DNA from: Endozoicomonas montiporae CL-33
GTDB lineage: Bacteria > Pseudomonadota > Gammaproteobacteria > Pseudomonadales > Endozoicomonadaceae
Direction: 5' to 3'
DNA: 64,000 bases
Assembly: GCF_001583435.1 (NCBI RefSeq)
Contig: NZ_CP013251.1
Location: 1,034,501 to 1,098,500, forward strand
The position numbers and the translations under genes were made by a program. The notes below the pieces were generated by a model that saw nothing but the letters and a program-made list of their open reading frames with translations, was not told the origin of the DNA and searched no databases. This document shows, in pieces, positions 8,840-17,811 of the stretch. The stretch's first letter is position 1. Every line of letters starts with the position of its first letter.

Positions 8840-11800
8840 ATGGATTTGCCCTTTATGAAGCAATCAGACAGTCAACTTTCTCAGACCAAGTTCAGACATG
8901 GGCTGGCAGCCACGTTGTTTGGCTGGTTCATGATCTTGTCGTTAACACCGATCGCCATCATTGGTTTTAATGAGTACCGGGAAGGTAAAAAAAACATTGT
9001 TGATAGTCGTTATCAGGAGCTGACAACGATTAACCTGCTGCTGAGTCAGCAAGTTAATGATTATTTTGACTCAGTGGTAACTAACCTGTTTATCAAGGCT
9101 GGCACTGCACAGGATTTTTTACATCAGCTTAAAACCGGGTTTGTAGCATCAAACAACAGTCTTAATGACTTTGTTTACTCAGATCCTTACAACCGGATAC
9201 TGGATGAGTATTCCCGGGAATTTCTTGATTTTCTCCGTTTTTACGATTATTCCGACGTTATTCTTGCGGACTCGGAAGGCAACATTCTCTATACCGTCAA
9301 TGCGTATTCTGATCTTGGAAAAAACCTGTTTAATGATGAGGCTCTGAAAGAAACATCGTTCTTTTATGCCGTTAAAAACAGCATAGAGCAGGCAGAACCA
9401 CGCTATGCCGATGTGGATCTTTATCCGGCAGTACAGGATCAGCCGGTCAGTTTTTTCATTCTGCCTTTGGTTAATGACCGTGAAGAAGTCGTGGGCGTTC
9501 TGGCGGTTCAAATCCTTGCCTATAACGTGCAGAGCATTTTCGAGAATGATAACCAGTTTGGCGAAGGGTTGAAGTCTTACCTGGTGGGTACCGATCAGTA
9601 CGTCCGCTATGGAACCGAGCTGGGTTCTGACCAGACCATGAAAATCAAGGTTAACAACCCGCTGGTTGAGAACTGGATTGCTCATCTGGACGATGACACG
9701 TTTGAATTTGTTGAGCTCGATGAGCATCTGGATCACGATCATGGTCACGATGAACTTAGTGAAAGTGAGTTTGATGACCTGAGTCTGGATATGGAAGACG
9801 AAGGTGAGCACTCGAAAAAGAACGAGGTGCAGGTGGCGAGTGTTGCTCATATTCTCAGTTATAAAAATGCAGACAGTATGTCGGTATTAGGAACATTTCA
9901 TCCCATTAATGTTGCTGGAACCCCTCTGGTGATGATCTCTGAAGTACTGGAAACCGATGCGTTTGCTTCCGTTAAAAGCTTTCGAAATCGACTGTTGTTT
10001 ATTGCCGCGATCACCATTCTTCTGGTGTTGATGATTGCTCTGCTGATTACCCGCAGGCTGGTAAAACCCATTCGTACGATCACTGCCTGGGTAAATCGGG
10101 TGGCATCCGGAGACTATGTGCAGGTTGATGTCATCAGCGGTCACAATGAAATCAGTGAGCTCAGCAGCAGCTTTGCCGAGATGACCGAGAAACTGCGGCA
10201 GGTCATTAATGATAACAAGAGAAAGAGCTGGCAACAGGATGGTCAAGCAGGGCTGAATGACAGCATACGTGGTGATCATGAAATTGCGGAACTGTGCAAG
10301 AACATTGTCTCGTATCTTGCAAAGTATCTGGGTATGCAGACAGGGGCTATGTACGTCCTTGATGATGAGAAACAGTTACAGCTGATGGGTTCTTACGCCT
10401 GGAGCCGACGCAAGCAGACCAAAAACAGTTTTGAATTCGGTGAAGGCATGGTTGGGCAAGCGGCTCTTGAGCAGCAGACCATTGAGTTGACTAACCTGCC
10501 GGAAGACTACATGACTGTGGAATCCGGGCTGGGAATGACACCACCGCAATCAGTCATCGTAGTGCCGCTTATTTATGAAAATGAAGTGAAAGGTGTGCTT
10601 GAGTTTGGATTGCTCAAGCCATTGAATGAAGAACAAAAAGCCTTCCTTGAACGGTCGGTTGAGAATGTCGCCATTGGTATCAATTCAGCCCAGTACCGTA
10701 CCCGTGTCAATCAATTGTTGGACAAAACCACCAAACAGTCGGAAGCCATGCGTGAGCAGCAGGAAGAACTGAAGGCTGTGAATGATGAGCTGGAGAACCG
10801 CGCCAAGATTCTGGAAGAGTCACAGGAAGAGTTACAAGCTCAAAGTGAGGAAATGCAGAAGTCCAACGTTGAGCTGGAAGAAAAGACAGAAATGCTGCAA
10901 CAGCAAAAAGCTGAAATTGAACGAAAGAATCTTGATATAGAGCTGTCCAGTAAGTCACTGGAAGAAAAAGCCAAAGAATTAGAACTCGCCAGCAAGTACA
11001 AGTCAGAGTTTCTGGCCAATATGTCTCATGAACTCCGTACACCACTTAACTCATTGCTTCTGCTGGCACAAATGCTGGCTGACAACGATGAAGGTAACCT
11101 GACAGAAGATCAGATTGAATCCGCCGAGGTGATCTACAACGGTGGTAAAGAACTGCTCGACCTGATTAATGACATTCTTGATCTGTCGAAAGTAGAAGCA
11201 GGCAAGATGGCCATCAATCTTGAAGATGTTGATATTGAAGAACTGTGTACCAGTGCCAAAACGTTATTTAAACCGCTGGCTGATGACCGTGGGCTGGATT
11301 TTTCTGTTGAAGTGGACCCGGGAACCACTCAGGTCATTCTGTCAGACAGTCAGCGACTTATGCAGATTATCAAAAACTTCCTGTCTAACGGCTTCAAGTT
11401 CACAGAAAAAGGCGGTGTTTATATCCGCATTCACAACACCAGCCGCCAGACTGAGCATGGTGAAGAAACCTATGTGGCTTTTGATGTCAGGGATACAGGC
11501 ATAGGCATTCCTGAAGAAAAGCAGAAGTTGATTTTTGAGGCGTTCCAACAGGCGGATGGTTCAACCAGCCGGCAATATGGTGGCACAGGGTTAGGTCTGG
11601 CGATTTCGAGGGAAATGGCCAATATGCTGGGCGGCTATATCGGTATTGAAAGTACAGAGGGCGAGGGAACCACCTTTACGCTCTATTTGCCAGATAACGC
11701 GGTTTGTTCTCTGACCGGAGAGAGAGTGCTGGCAGACAGTTATTCTCCATCCGTTTCTGAAGGGTTGTCTGGTAACTCGACTAAAAAAGCAGACGCCAAG

Positions 11801-13042
11801 TCTGAAAAATCACGCAAGAAAATCAAGGAAATGGATTCGGCTCCACCGGTGGCTGCAGCGCCTTCTGTACCCAGAGCCGCGGCTGGAAAAACGCTGCTGC
11901 TGATAGAAGATGATGAACATTTTTCCGGAATACTGGCTCAAATCGGAGAAAGACATCATTTTGTCTGTTTGATAGCGCACAGCGGGCAGGAAGGGATCGA
12001 AATGGCGAAGTCCAGCCAGCCAGGTGCTATCGTGCTGGATCTTGGCTTGCCTGATATGGATGGTGAAGCTGTTCTGAACAAACTCAAGAGTGACCCTGCT
12101 ACCAAAGATATTCCAGTACACATTATTTCCGGACGGGTTCTGGATGACGTGAGAAATAATCATGCAGTGGGCTATTTGACCAAGCCTGTGACGGTGGCTG
12201 ATCTTGAGTCTGTTTTCACCACCTTAGAGCAGGCAATTTCAGCAGACATTAGCCATACCCTGTTGCTCGATGCCGACGACAACAGCAGGGTGCATATGAA
12301 AGAGCTGCTGGTGAAGAAAGGACTGAATGTGGGTGAAGCGGCAACGGCTGCTGATGCTATGTCTTCACAACTGGAACACAACTGGCAGTGCCTTGTAATG
12401 GATGTCGATTTGCCGGATATGAGTGGTCTGTCGTTTCTTGAAGGTCTGAATGAAAAACTACAGGGCAAGATGCCATCCATCGTTATCTATACCAGCAGAT
12501 CGCTTGAGCGTGAAGAACATAACCAGCTGCAGAAATACAGCAGCTCAATGGTCATGAAAGGGGATCTGGCCTCGGACCGTGTGTTAGATGAAGTCAGTCT
12601 GTTCATGCATTCCATTGACAAAAATAATGACGCTGAAGAAGAACCCGCCGCGATTGCAGAGCATTCACTGGAAGGGCACAAAATTTTGTTGGTGGACGAT
12701 GATTTGCGCAATACCTTTGCCCTGTCAAAAGGGCTTCAGGCTCTGGGGCTGGAAGTGCTTATTGCAGACAACGGTCAGAATGCCCTGATCAAACTTGAAG
12801 AAGAAGACGGCATTGAACTGGTATTGATGGATATCATGATGCCGGTGATGGATGGTTATGAAGCCATGACCAAAATGCGTGAAAACCCACATTTAAAAGA
12901 TCTGCCGGTGATAGCCCTGACAGCCAAAGCCATGTCCGATGATAAGGCTAAATGCATTGATGCAGGGGCTAATGATTATATGACCAAGCCAGTGGATATT
13001 GAAAAGCTGGTGGCCATGATGAAGCTGTGGTTATTCAAATGA
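8840..13042 (+). CDS. Hybrid histidine kinase: periplasmic sensor-HAMP-GAF-HisKA-HATPase-REC-REC-REC
   Basis: This 1400-residue inner-membrane sensor kinase has its domains in clear order. A membrane span lies near residues 21-46, a periplasmic sensor domain to about 380, a second span near 384-405, HAMP to about 465 and GAF at about 478-618. A long Glu/Gln-rich coiled coil covers 627-722. HisKA follows with phosphoacceptor H730 in MSHELRTP, then the ATPase domain to about 955 and three receivers with phosphoacceptors D1067, D1188 and D1331. The sensor domain is cache-like in size and carries a His/Asp-rich insert at about 295-330. The first and third receivers have full acidic pockets and KP lysines; the middle one is more divergent. 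CheR and CheB genes follow with overlapping ends. The stimulus is unknown. An in-frame ATG at 8855 is an alternative start. Confidence 0.9.
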   Translation: MDLPFMKQSDSQLSQTKFRHGLAATLFGWFMILSLTPIAIIGFNEYREGKKNIVDSRYQELTTINLLLSQQVNDYFDSVVTNLFIKAGTAQDFLHQLKTGFVASNNSLNDFVYSDPYNRILDEYSREFLDFLRFYDYSDVILADSEGNILYTVNAYSDLGKNLFNDEALKETSFFYAVKNSIEQAEPRYADVDLYPAVQDQPVSFFILPLVNDREEVVGVLAVQILAYNVQSIFENDNQFGEGLKSYLVGTDQYVRYGTELGSDQTMKIKVNNPLVENWIAHLDDDTFEFVELDEHLDHDHGHDELSESEFDDLSLDMEDEGEHSKKNEVQVASVAHILSYKNADSMSVLGTFHPINVAGTPLVMISEVLETDAFASVKSFRNRLLFIAAITILLVLMIALLITRRLVKPIRTITAWVNRVASGDYVQVDVISGHNEISELSSSFAEMTEKLRQVINDNKRKSWQQDGQAGLNDSIRGDHEIAELCKNIVSYLAKYLGMQTGAMYVLDDEKQLQLMGSYAWSRRKQTKNSFEFGEGMVGQAALEQQTIELTNLPEDYMTVESGLGMTPPQSVIVVPLIYENEVKGVLEFGLLKPLNEEQKAFLERSVENVAIGINSAQYRTRVNQLLDKTTKQSEAMREQQEELKAVNDELENRAKILEESQEELQAQSEEMQKSNVELEEKTEMLQQQKAEIERKNLDIELSSKSLEEKAKELELASKYKSEFLANMSHELRTPLNSLLLLAQMLADNDEGNLTEDQIESAEVIYNGGKELLDLINDILDLSKVEAGKMAINLEDVDIEELCTSAKTLFKPLADDRGLDFSVEVDPGTTQVILSDSQRLMQIIKNFLSNGFKFTEKGGVYIRIHNTSRQTEHGEETYVAFDVRDTGIGIPEEKQKLIFEAFQQADGSTSRQYGGTGLGLAISREMANMLGGYIGIESTEGEGTTFTLYLPDNAVCSLTGERVLADSYSPSVSEGLSGNSTKKADAKSEKSRKKIKEMDSAPPVAAAPSVPRAAAGKTLLLIEDDEHFSGILAQIGERHHFVCLIAHSGQEGIEMAKSSQPGAIVLDLGLPDMDGEAVLNKLKSDPATKDIPVHIISGRVLDDVRNNHAVGYLTKPVTVADLESVFTTLEQAISADISHTLLLDADDNSRVHMKELLVKKGLNVGEAATAADAMSSQLEHNWQCLVMDVDLPDMSGLSFLEGLNEKLQGKMPSIVIYTSRSLEREEHNQLQKYSSSMVMKGDLASDRVLDEVSLFMHSIDKNNDAEEEPAAIAEHSLEGHKILLVDDDLRNTFALSKGLQALGLEVLIADNGQNALIKLEEEDGIELVLMDIMMPVMDGYEAMTKMRENPHLKDLPVIALTAKAMSDDKAKCIDAGANDYMTKPVDIEKLVAMMKLWLFK

Positions 13043-13860
13043 CAGATGACTTTCAGGACCTTGAACTGCAGCTGCTGATGGATGCAGTGAAGGCCCGGTA
13101 TGGTTATGAGTTTGCCCATTATGCACGGGCTTCCATGATGCGGCGGATCCGTAAACATATGGAAGCGGCCAAAACCGATCGGATCAGTGATCTTATTCCC
13201 CTGTTTATTCACAACAAGGCGGCATTTGCCCATTTCGTGAAAGACATGTCGGTCACTGTGACTGAAATGTTCCGTGATCCTGACTTTTTTCAGGCATTGC
13301 GCAAGAGCATTGTGCCTTTACTCAAGACGTTTCCATTTATCAAAATCTGGCATGCCGGTTGTGCAACCGGGCAGGAAGCGTATTCCATGGCCATTATGCT
13401 GGACGAAGAAAATCTGCTGGAACGTTGCCAGATCTATGCCACGGATTTTAATGAAAACTCTTTGAAAATTGCCCGCAGTGGCATTTACCCCGATGCCGAT
13501 CTGGCGCTCTATCAGGAAAACTACAGCAAGTCGGGTGGTTGCAAGTCACTGGATCAATACTGCAGCCGTGGGTATGACTCGATAAAGTTCAATGGACGTT
13601 TAACCGAACATATTACTTTTGCAAACCACAATCTGGTGTCTGATGGTGTGTTTGGTGAAATGAATCTTATCCTCTGCCGCAATGTATTGATTTACTTTAA
13701 CAACGAACTGCAAGACCGAGTATTGAAGTTGTTAATAGACAGCTTACGGTCTCGTGGGATTCTGTGTCTGGGGCGTAGGGAAAATATTCGCTTCAGCGAA
13801 GCGGCAGGTTTGCTGGAAACCGTTGATCGTCATCAACGCATCTTCAGGAAGAAAGCCTGA
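13039..13860 (+). CDS. CheR-type protein-glutamate O-methyltransferase
   Basis: The 273-residue protein is a CheR-type methyltransferase that transfers methyl groups from S-adenosylmethionine to glutamates. An N-terminal helical CheR_N region (about 1-75) includes the basic helix with MMRRIRKHM. The SAM-binding motif HAGCATGQEAYS is at residues 105-116; canonical CheR has GCSTGEEPYS, so Glu is replaced by Gln here. It also has ATDFNENSL and NLILCRNVLIYF, both typical of the family. The ATG at 13039 overlaps the kinase stop (ATGA). No chemoreceptor, CheA or CheW is encoded nearby, so a non-chemotaxis role tied to the hybrid kinase is likely. An in-frame GTG at 13027 is less likely as start. 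Confidence 0.92.
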   Translation: MTDDFQDLELQLLMDAVKARYGYEFAHYARASMMRRIRKHMEAAKTDRISDLIPLFIHNKAAFAHFVKDMSVTVTEMFRDPDFFQALRKSIVPLLKTFPFIKIWHAGCATGQEAYSMAIMLDEENLLERCQIYATDFNENSLKIARSGIYPDADLALYQENYSKSGGCKSLDQYCSRGYDSIKFNGRLTEHITFANHNLVSDGVFGEMNLILCRNVLIYFNNELQDRVLKLLIDSLRSRGILCLGRRENIRFSEAAGLLETVDRHQRIFRKKA

Positions 13861-14438
13861 TGCCAGTGCCAGCAGTATCGATGGTTGAGCGTCTGGTGGT
13901 TATAGGCGCTTCGGCAGGCGGTTTTAGTGCTCTACAGACCATTTTTTCCGGGCTGGGAACCGATTTCGACTTTCCCATACTGGTTTGCAAGCATTTGGGC
14001 ATTGGTGATGAAAAAGGATTGGTGGATGTGTTAGCCAGCCGGACAGGCACAACCGTGATGTTATCGCAGGATAAATTGCCTATGTATAACGGCTGTATTT
14101 ATATGGCACCCGGCAACTATCACCTGCAGGTGGAATCCAGAGATACGATCAGCCTGAGCATTGATGAACGAATTTGCCATTCAAGGCCTGCAGTGGATGT
14201 TTTGTTCGAATCGGCTGCTGATGTTTTTAAAGATCAGGTAACGGCCGTCGTTCTGACCGGAGCCAACAGTGACGGTGCAGCCGGTGTTGAAGCCATTAAA
14301 AACTCGGGTGGCAAAGTTGTGGTTCAGTCACTGGATTCAGCTGAAGTGAAGATAATGCCAAAGGCAGCCATCGAGACCGGATGCGTAGACGAGATTCTTG
14401 ATTTAGAAGACATTGCCGCCTATCTCAGGCGGTCTTAA
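13860..14438 (+). CDS. Stand-alone CheB-type methylesterase
   Basis: The 192-residue protein is the catalytic domain of CheB without the usual N-terminal receiver. It would remove methyl groups from, or deamidate, glutamates modified by the neighbouring CheR. The catalytic triad can be placed: S18 in GASAGG, H45 in CKHLG and D138 in TGANSDGAAG. APGNYH, the conserved loop near the active site, is also present. The start overlaps the cheR stop by one base (TGATG), so the two are translationally coupled. Without a receiver it cannot be activated by direct phosphorylation; control through the kinase receivers or by protein contact is inferred. Confidence 0.92.
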   Translation: MPVPAVSMVERLVVIGASAGGFSALQTIFSGLGTDFDFPILVCKHLGIGDEKGLVDVLASRTGTTVMLSQDKLPMYNGCIYMAPGNYHLQVESRDTISLSIDERICHSRPAVDVLFESAADVFKDQVTAVVLTGANSDGAAGVEAIKNSGGKVVVQSLDSAEVKIMPKAAIETGCVDEILDLEDIAAYLRRS

Positions 14439-14497
14439 AGGATTGATATAAACGTTAACAATAGAGAATTAGAGGAAATCGCTCAGGGAAGGAACCT

Positions 14498-15832
14498 ATG
14501 AGTAACTCAAGCAAGGTAAAAATTCTGGTGGTTGATGACCGCAAGGAAAATCTACTGGCCATGGATAAACTTCTGAAACCATTAGGGGCGGAAGTTCGCA
14601 AGGTGGATTCCGGAGAAGCCGCACTGTCAGAAGTGTTGCATCATCAGTTTGCGGTCATTCTTCTGGATGTTCAAATGCCGGGGATGGATGGTTTCGAGTG
14701 CGCTACCCTGTTGCACAGTAACAAGCAGACAGCGAATATTCCAATTATCTTTGTGACGGCGATCAACAAGGATCAGGCCTACGTTAACAAAGGTTATAAG
14801 GCAGGTGCCGTAGACTATCTGCCCAAACCTATAGTTCCGGAAATTCTGCTGGGTAAGGTTAAAGTATTTTTACAGCTGGAAAAGCAGCGGTTAGAGCTGG
14901 AAGATGTGACCAAACAGTTACGCTGGATCAGCCGTAAAAACAAACTATTGCTGGACTGTGCCAGTGAAGGCATTGTCGGTCTGGATAATGATGGGCACAT
15001 ATCTTTTAGTAACCCTGCGGCGTGCGCATTGCTCAGTGGAACTGAAGAGTCTCTGCTGGGAAAACATATCAGTCAGTTTATGTATGAGCCGGAGAACAGT
15101 GACCCCATGAGCACATGGGATCATTCTGAAATGAAAGAAGAGTGTTTGCAAAATGGTGGAACTTTTCAGGTGGCTGCTGACCTATGGCGGCTCACAGAAG
15201 GCAGTTTTCCCGCTGAACTGAATGCAGCTGCTCTGGTGAATGGCAAGAACAAGGTTAAGGGTGCAGTTTTGGTCTTTAACGACATTACAGAGCGGAAAAA
15301 GCTGGAAGATCAGCTGACCAAAATGGCAAAGTACGACAACCTGACAGGGTTGGCTAACCGGGCCTTGTTTAAGGAGTTTCTGCAAATGTCACTGGCCAGA
15401 AGTGAGCGACGGAATAAGAATACCGGTGTTATGTATCTTGATCTTGACCACTTTAAGGAAATAAACGACACACTGGGTCATGATGCCGGAGATGCTTTAT
15501 TGGTGAGTGTTGCAAACCGCTTGCAGGAGTGTGTGCGGGATGGGGACATGGTGGCGCGACTAGGTGGCGATGAATTTGCCATCGTATTGGATGATGTAGC
15601 TGATCCTGAGGACGCCAAAACCATTGCAGAAAAAATTCTGGAACAGTTCGCTTTACCTCATGACTTGTCCGGTGAAATGCGTAAGGTGGGAACCAGTATT
15701 GGCATTGCGACATCTAGCCATTCTGGCGATGACCCGGATGGTCTGATCAAAGCAGCGGATGATGCAATGTATGTAGCAAAAAAAGCGGGTCGCAACGATT
15801 ATCGAATTGCCCATGAGTTGAAGGATTCGTAA
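14498..15832 (+). CDS. Response regulator with PAS and GGDEF diguanylate cyclase domain
   Basis: The 444-residue cytoplasmic protein has a receiver (about 7-125, acidic pocket D13/D14, phosphoacceptor D57 in LLDVQMPGMDG), a PAS domain (about 145-262) and a GGDEF domain to the end. The active site GGDEF is intact at residues 356-360, and an RxxD inhibitory site (RDGD, 347-350) sits exactly five residues before it. The cyclase should therefore make c-di-GMP from GTP and be product-inhibited. There is no EAL domain. The gene lies 59 bases after cheB behind a GGGAAGGAACCT ribosome site, so it is probably the output of the kinase-CheR-CheB cluster. A strong terminator follows. Confidence 0.94.
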   Translation: MSNSSKVKILVVDDRKENLLAMDKLLKPLGAEVRKVDSGEAALSEVLHHQFAVILLDVQMPGMDGFECATLLHSNKQTANIPIIFVTAINKDQAYVNKGYKAGAVDYLPKPIVPEILLGKVKVFLQLEKQRLELEDVTKQLRWISRKNKLLLDCASEGIVGLDNDGHISFSNPAACALLSGTEESLLGKHISQFMYEPENSDPMSTWDHSEMKEECLQNGGTFQVAADLWRLTEGSFPAELNAAALVNGKNKVKGAVLVFNDITERKKLEDQLTKMAKYDNLTGLANRALFKEFLQMSLARSERRNKNTGVMYLDLDHFKEINDTLGHDAGDALLVSVANRLQECVRDGDMVARLGGDEFAIVLDDVADPEDAKTIAEKILEQFALPHDLSGEMRKVGTSIGIATSSHSGDDPDGLIKAADDAMYVAKKAGRNDYRIAHELKDS

Positions 15833-15857
15833 TTACGATTGTTATCAAATCTCGGTA

Positions 15858-15895
15858 GATACAAAGAAGCCCGCAACTGCGGGCTTCTTTGTATC
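15858..15895. terminator. Strong bidirectional terminator
   Basis: A perfect 18-bp inverted repeat with a 2-base centre (15858-15875 / 15878-15895), GC-rich at its core (GCCCGC / GCGGGC) and with TTCTTT on one side and AAAGAA on the other, lies between the convergent cyclase and AbgT genes. Confidence 0.85.
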
Positions 15896-15913
15896 TGGCA
15901 TTAAGCGTCAGAG

Positions 15914-17488
15914 TTACATTATCGGGTAGGTGTAAGTAGCACCGATACCCAGAGGCAGACCCAGAGCCCAGAACAGCAGCAGGAACGCGGTCCAGCCAAT
16001 CATGAAGACGATGGAATAAGGCATCATCATGGAAGCAACGGTACCGATACCGGCGTTCTTAACATAACGTTGGGTGAATACAATGATAACCGGGTAGTAG
16101 GACATCATTGGGGTAATGATATTGGAAGAGGAGTCACCAATACGGTAAGCCGCCTGCGCCAGTTCCGGAGAAATGCCCACAGCCATCAGCATTGGAACAA
16201 AGATTGGACCAATGATAGCCCACTTCGCGGAAGCCGAACCCACACACAGGTTTACGACAGCTGTCAGCAGAACAATACCAACAATAGTCACCTGACCAGG
16301 CAGGTTCATAGCTTGCAGCAAGTCGGCGCCAGACAGTGCCAGCAGTGTGCCCAGGTTGGAATCACCAAATGCTTTCAGGAACTGGGAGCAGAAGAACGCC
16401 ATAACGATGTAGCTGCTCATGGTCTTCATGGAACCACTCATGCTGCCAATCACGTCACGGTGATTCTTGAAGGTGCCAGTCATACGACCGTAAATCACAC
16501 CCGGTGTGAGGAAGAAAATGAAAATCAGAGGCACAATAGAGCGCATCAGCGGAGAGCTGAACGCGGTCAGGCTGCCGTCTGCGGCACGCATTGGAGAGGT
16601 TTCCGGCAGGCACAGGGCAAACAGAGCAAGACCCATACCCAGCAGAACCAGAGAACTGACGGTAAACGCTCGGTTTTCCTGGGCACTGTAACTGCTCATG
16701 TCTTCCACTGAACCTTCTTCATCACTGACCTCAACGGACTGCAGATGAGGCTCAACAATGCGCTCGGTCACGAACCAGCCCATCAGGGTCACCAGGAAGG
16801 TGGAGCAGAAAGTGAAGTAGTAGTTGGCCAGAGGATTCATCTGGTAATCCGGATCAAACAACTGGGCTGCAGACTGGGTAAAGCTTTGCAGCAGAGGGTC
16901 CAGTGCTGATGGCAGAAGACCGGCAGAGAAGCCACCGGAAACACCGGCAAACGCGGCAGCCAGACCGGCCAGAGGGTGACGACCCGCAGCCTTGAAGATG
17001 ATGGCACCGATTGGAATAACCAGTACATAACCGGCGTCGGTGGCAATAGAGCTGACCGCACCAATAAAGACTACAGCTGGAGCCAGCAGTTTGTCCGGTG
17101 TGACACGAACCATTTTCTTCAGGGCGATGTTGATGTAGCCGGAAGACTCGGCAATACCGACACCCATAACGGATGCCAGAACCATACCCAGTGGCGCAAA
17201 GCTGGTGAAGGTGTTCACCATGGAAGCAAACAGATCGGCAAGATAATCCGCATCAATCAGGTTAGCTACCTGAAGGGCTTCACCGGTTCTTGGGTTGATG
17301 TAACTGAAGCTGAACATGGAAAACAGTGCAGACAGCACCAGGACCAGGCCCAGACAGTAAACAAACAGCATAGCCGGATCAGGAAGACGGTTCCCTGTCC
17401 GCTCTATTCTGTCAAGAAAGCGATCCATAAAGGTGGACTGGGCACTCGAACCACCCGAGTGACTCGCCGCACTACTCGCATTATTCAT
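15914..17488 (-). CDS. AbgT family transporter
   Basis: The 524-residue protein belongs to the AbgT family of inner-membrane transporters. E. coli AbgT takes up p-aminobenzoyl-glutamate; other members export sulfonamide-like antimetabolites. After a hydrophilic start with DRFLDRIERTGNRLPDP (family-typical) come about a dozen hydrophobic segments. The conserved GSASAKWAIIGPIFVPMLM region occurs in the C-terminal half, and YRIGDSSSNIITPMMSY is the second re-entrant hairpin signature. Its length is normal. The direction of transport cannot be decided from sequence. It stands alone between a terminator and about 310 bases of non-coding DNA. Confidence 0.9.
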   Translation of the reverse strand: MNNASSAASHSGGSSAQSTFMDRFLDRIERTGNRLPDPAMLFVYCLGLVLVLSALFSMFSFSYINPRTGEALQVANLIDADYLADLFASMVNTFTSFAPLGMVLASVMGVGIAESSGYINIALKKMVRVTPDKLLAPAVVFIGAVSSIATDAGYVLVIPIGAIIFKAAGRHPLAGLAAAFAGVSGGFSAGLLPSALDPLLQSFTQSAAQLFDPDYQMNPLANYYFTFCSTFLVTLMGWFVTERIVEPHLQSVEVSDEEGSVEDMSSYSAQENRAFTVSSLVLLGMGLALFALCLPETSPMRAADGSLTAFSSPLMRSIVPLIFIFFLTPGVIYGRMTGTFKNHRDVIGSMSGSMKTMSSYIVMAFFCSQFLKAFGDSNLGTLLALSGADLLQAMNLPGQVTIVGIVLLTAVVNLCVGSASAKWAIIGPIFVPMLMAVGISPELAQAAYRIGDSSSNIITPMMSYYPVIIVFTQRYVKNAGIGTVASMMMPYSIVFMIGWTAFLLLFWALGLPLGIGATYTYPIM

Positions 17489-17729
17489 TATAACTACCTT
17501 GAGTTTATCTATTTAATCGTCAGTCGCCTTTTATTCTTATTTTGCAGGACTTTAGCAAATACTTGGCGCTACAGGTTATTGATATAAATCAGTTTTCTGT
17601 TGATATTTCTGTTTCGCGAGGATGGTTGGGTGATTTTACTGCTTAAAATGTAAGTGCTGGTTTTTTAATCTGCCGGCTTGGTAGGTATGAATAACTATTC
17701 ATTGGTGGTCGTATAAAATAAACAGTTAT
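17489..17729. other. AT-rich non-coding stretch upstream of abgT
   Basis: Together with the pfp terminator and tail repeats this makes a gap of about 310 bases. It should hold the promoter of the AbgT gene. No clear -35/-10 pair, operator palindrome or small gene with a ribosome site was found. Confidence 0.4.
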
Positions 17730-17759
17730 CCCCCGTCTGAATGGTTATGCAAACGGGGG
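17730..17759 (-). terminator. Hairpin downstream of pfp
   Basis: A GC-rich inverted repeat CCCCCGT / ACGGGGG with a 16-base loop, extendable by pairs in the loop, lies about 40 bases beyond the pfp stop. There is no clear U-tract. Confidence 0.55.
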
Positions 17760-17775
17760 TAGTGGAAGTGTCTTT

Positions 17776-17811
17776 TTATAGTTCGAATTATAGTTCGAAT
17801 TATAGTTCGAA
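17776..17811. repeat. 12-bp unit repeated three times at the 3' end of pfp
   Basis: Three perfect head-to-tail copies of TTATAGTTCGAA (17776-17787, 17788-17799, 17800-17811). Read on the minus strand each unit encodes Phe-Glu-Leu-stop, the natural C-terminus of the pfp product. The first copy met by the ribosome ends the protein and the two others follow as untranslated copies. Confidence 0.95.

Noticed and set aside
9179..9850. 223-residue minus-strand frame within the hybrid kinase
   Set aside because: It is antisense to the periplasmic sensor region of a continuous 1400-codon gene and shows no independent features.
17776..17811. Possible CRISPR or iteron array
   Set aside because: Only three head-to-tail 12-bp units without spacers; explained by duplication of the gene end. 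The 18-bp repeats in mltB are likewise tandem coding repeats.
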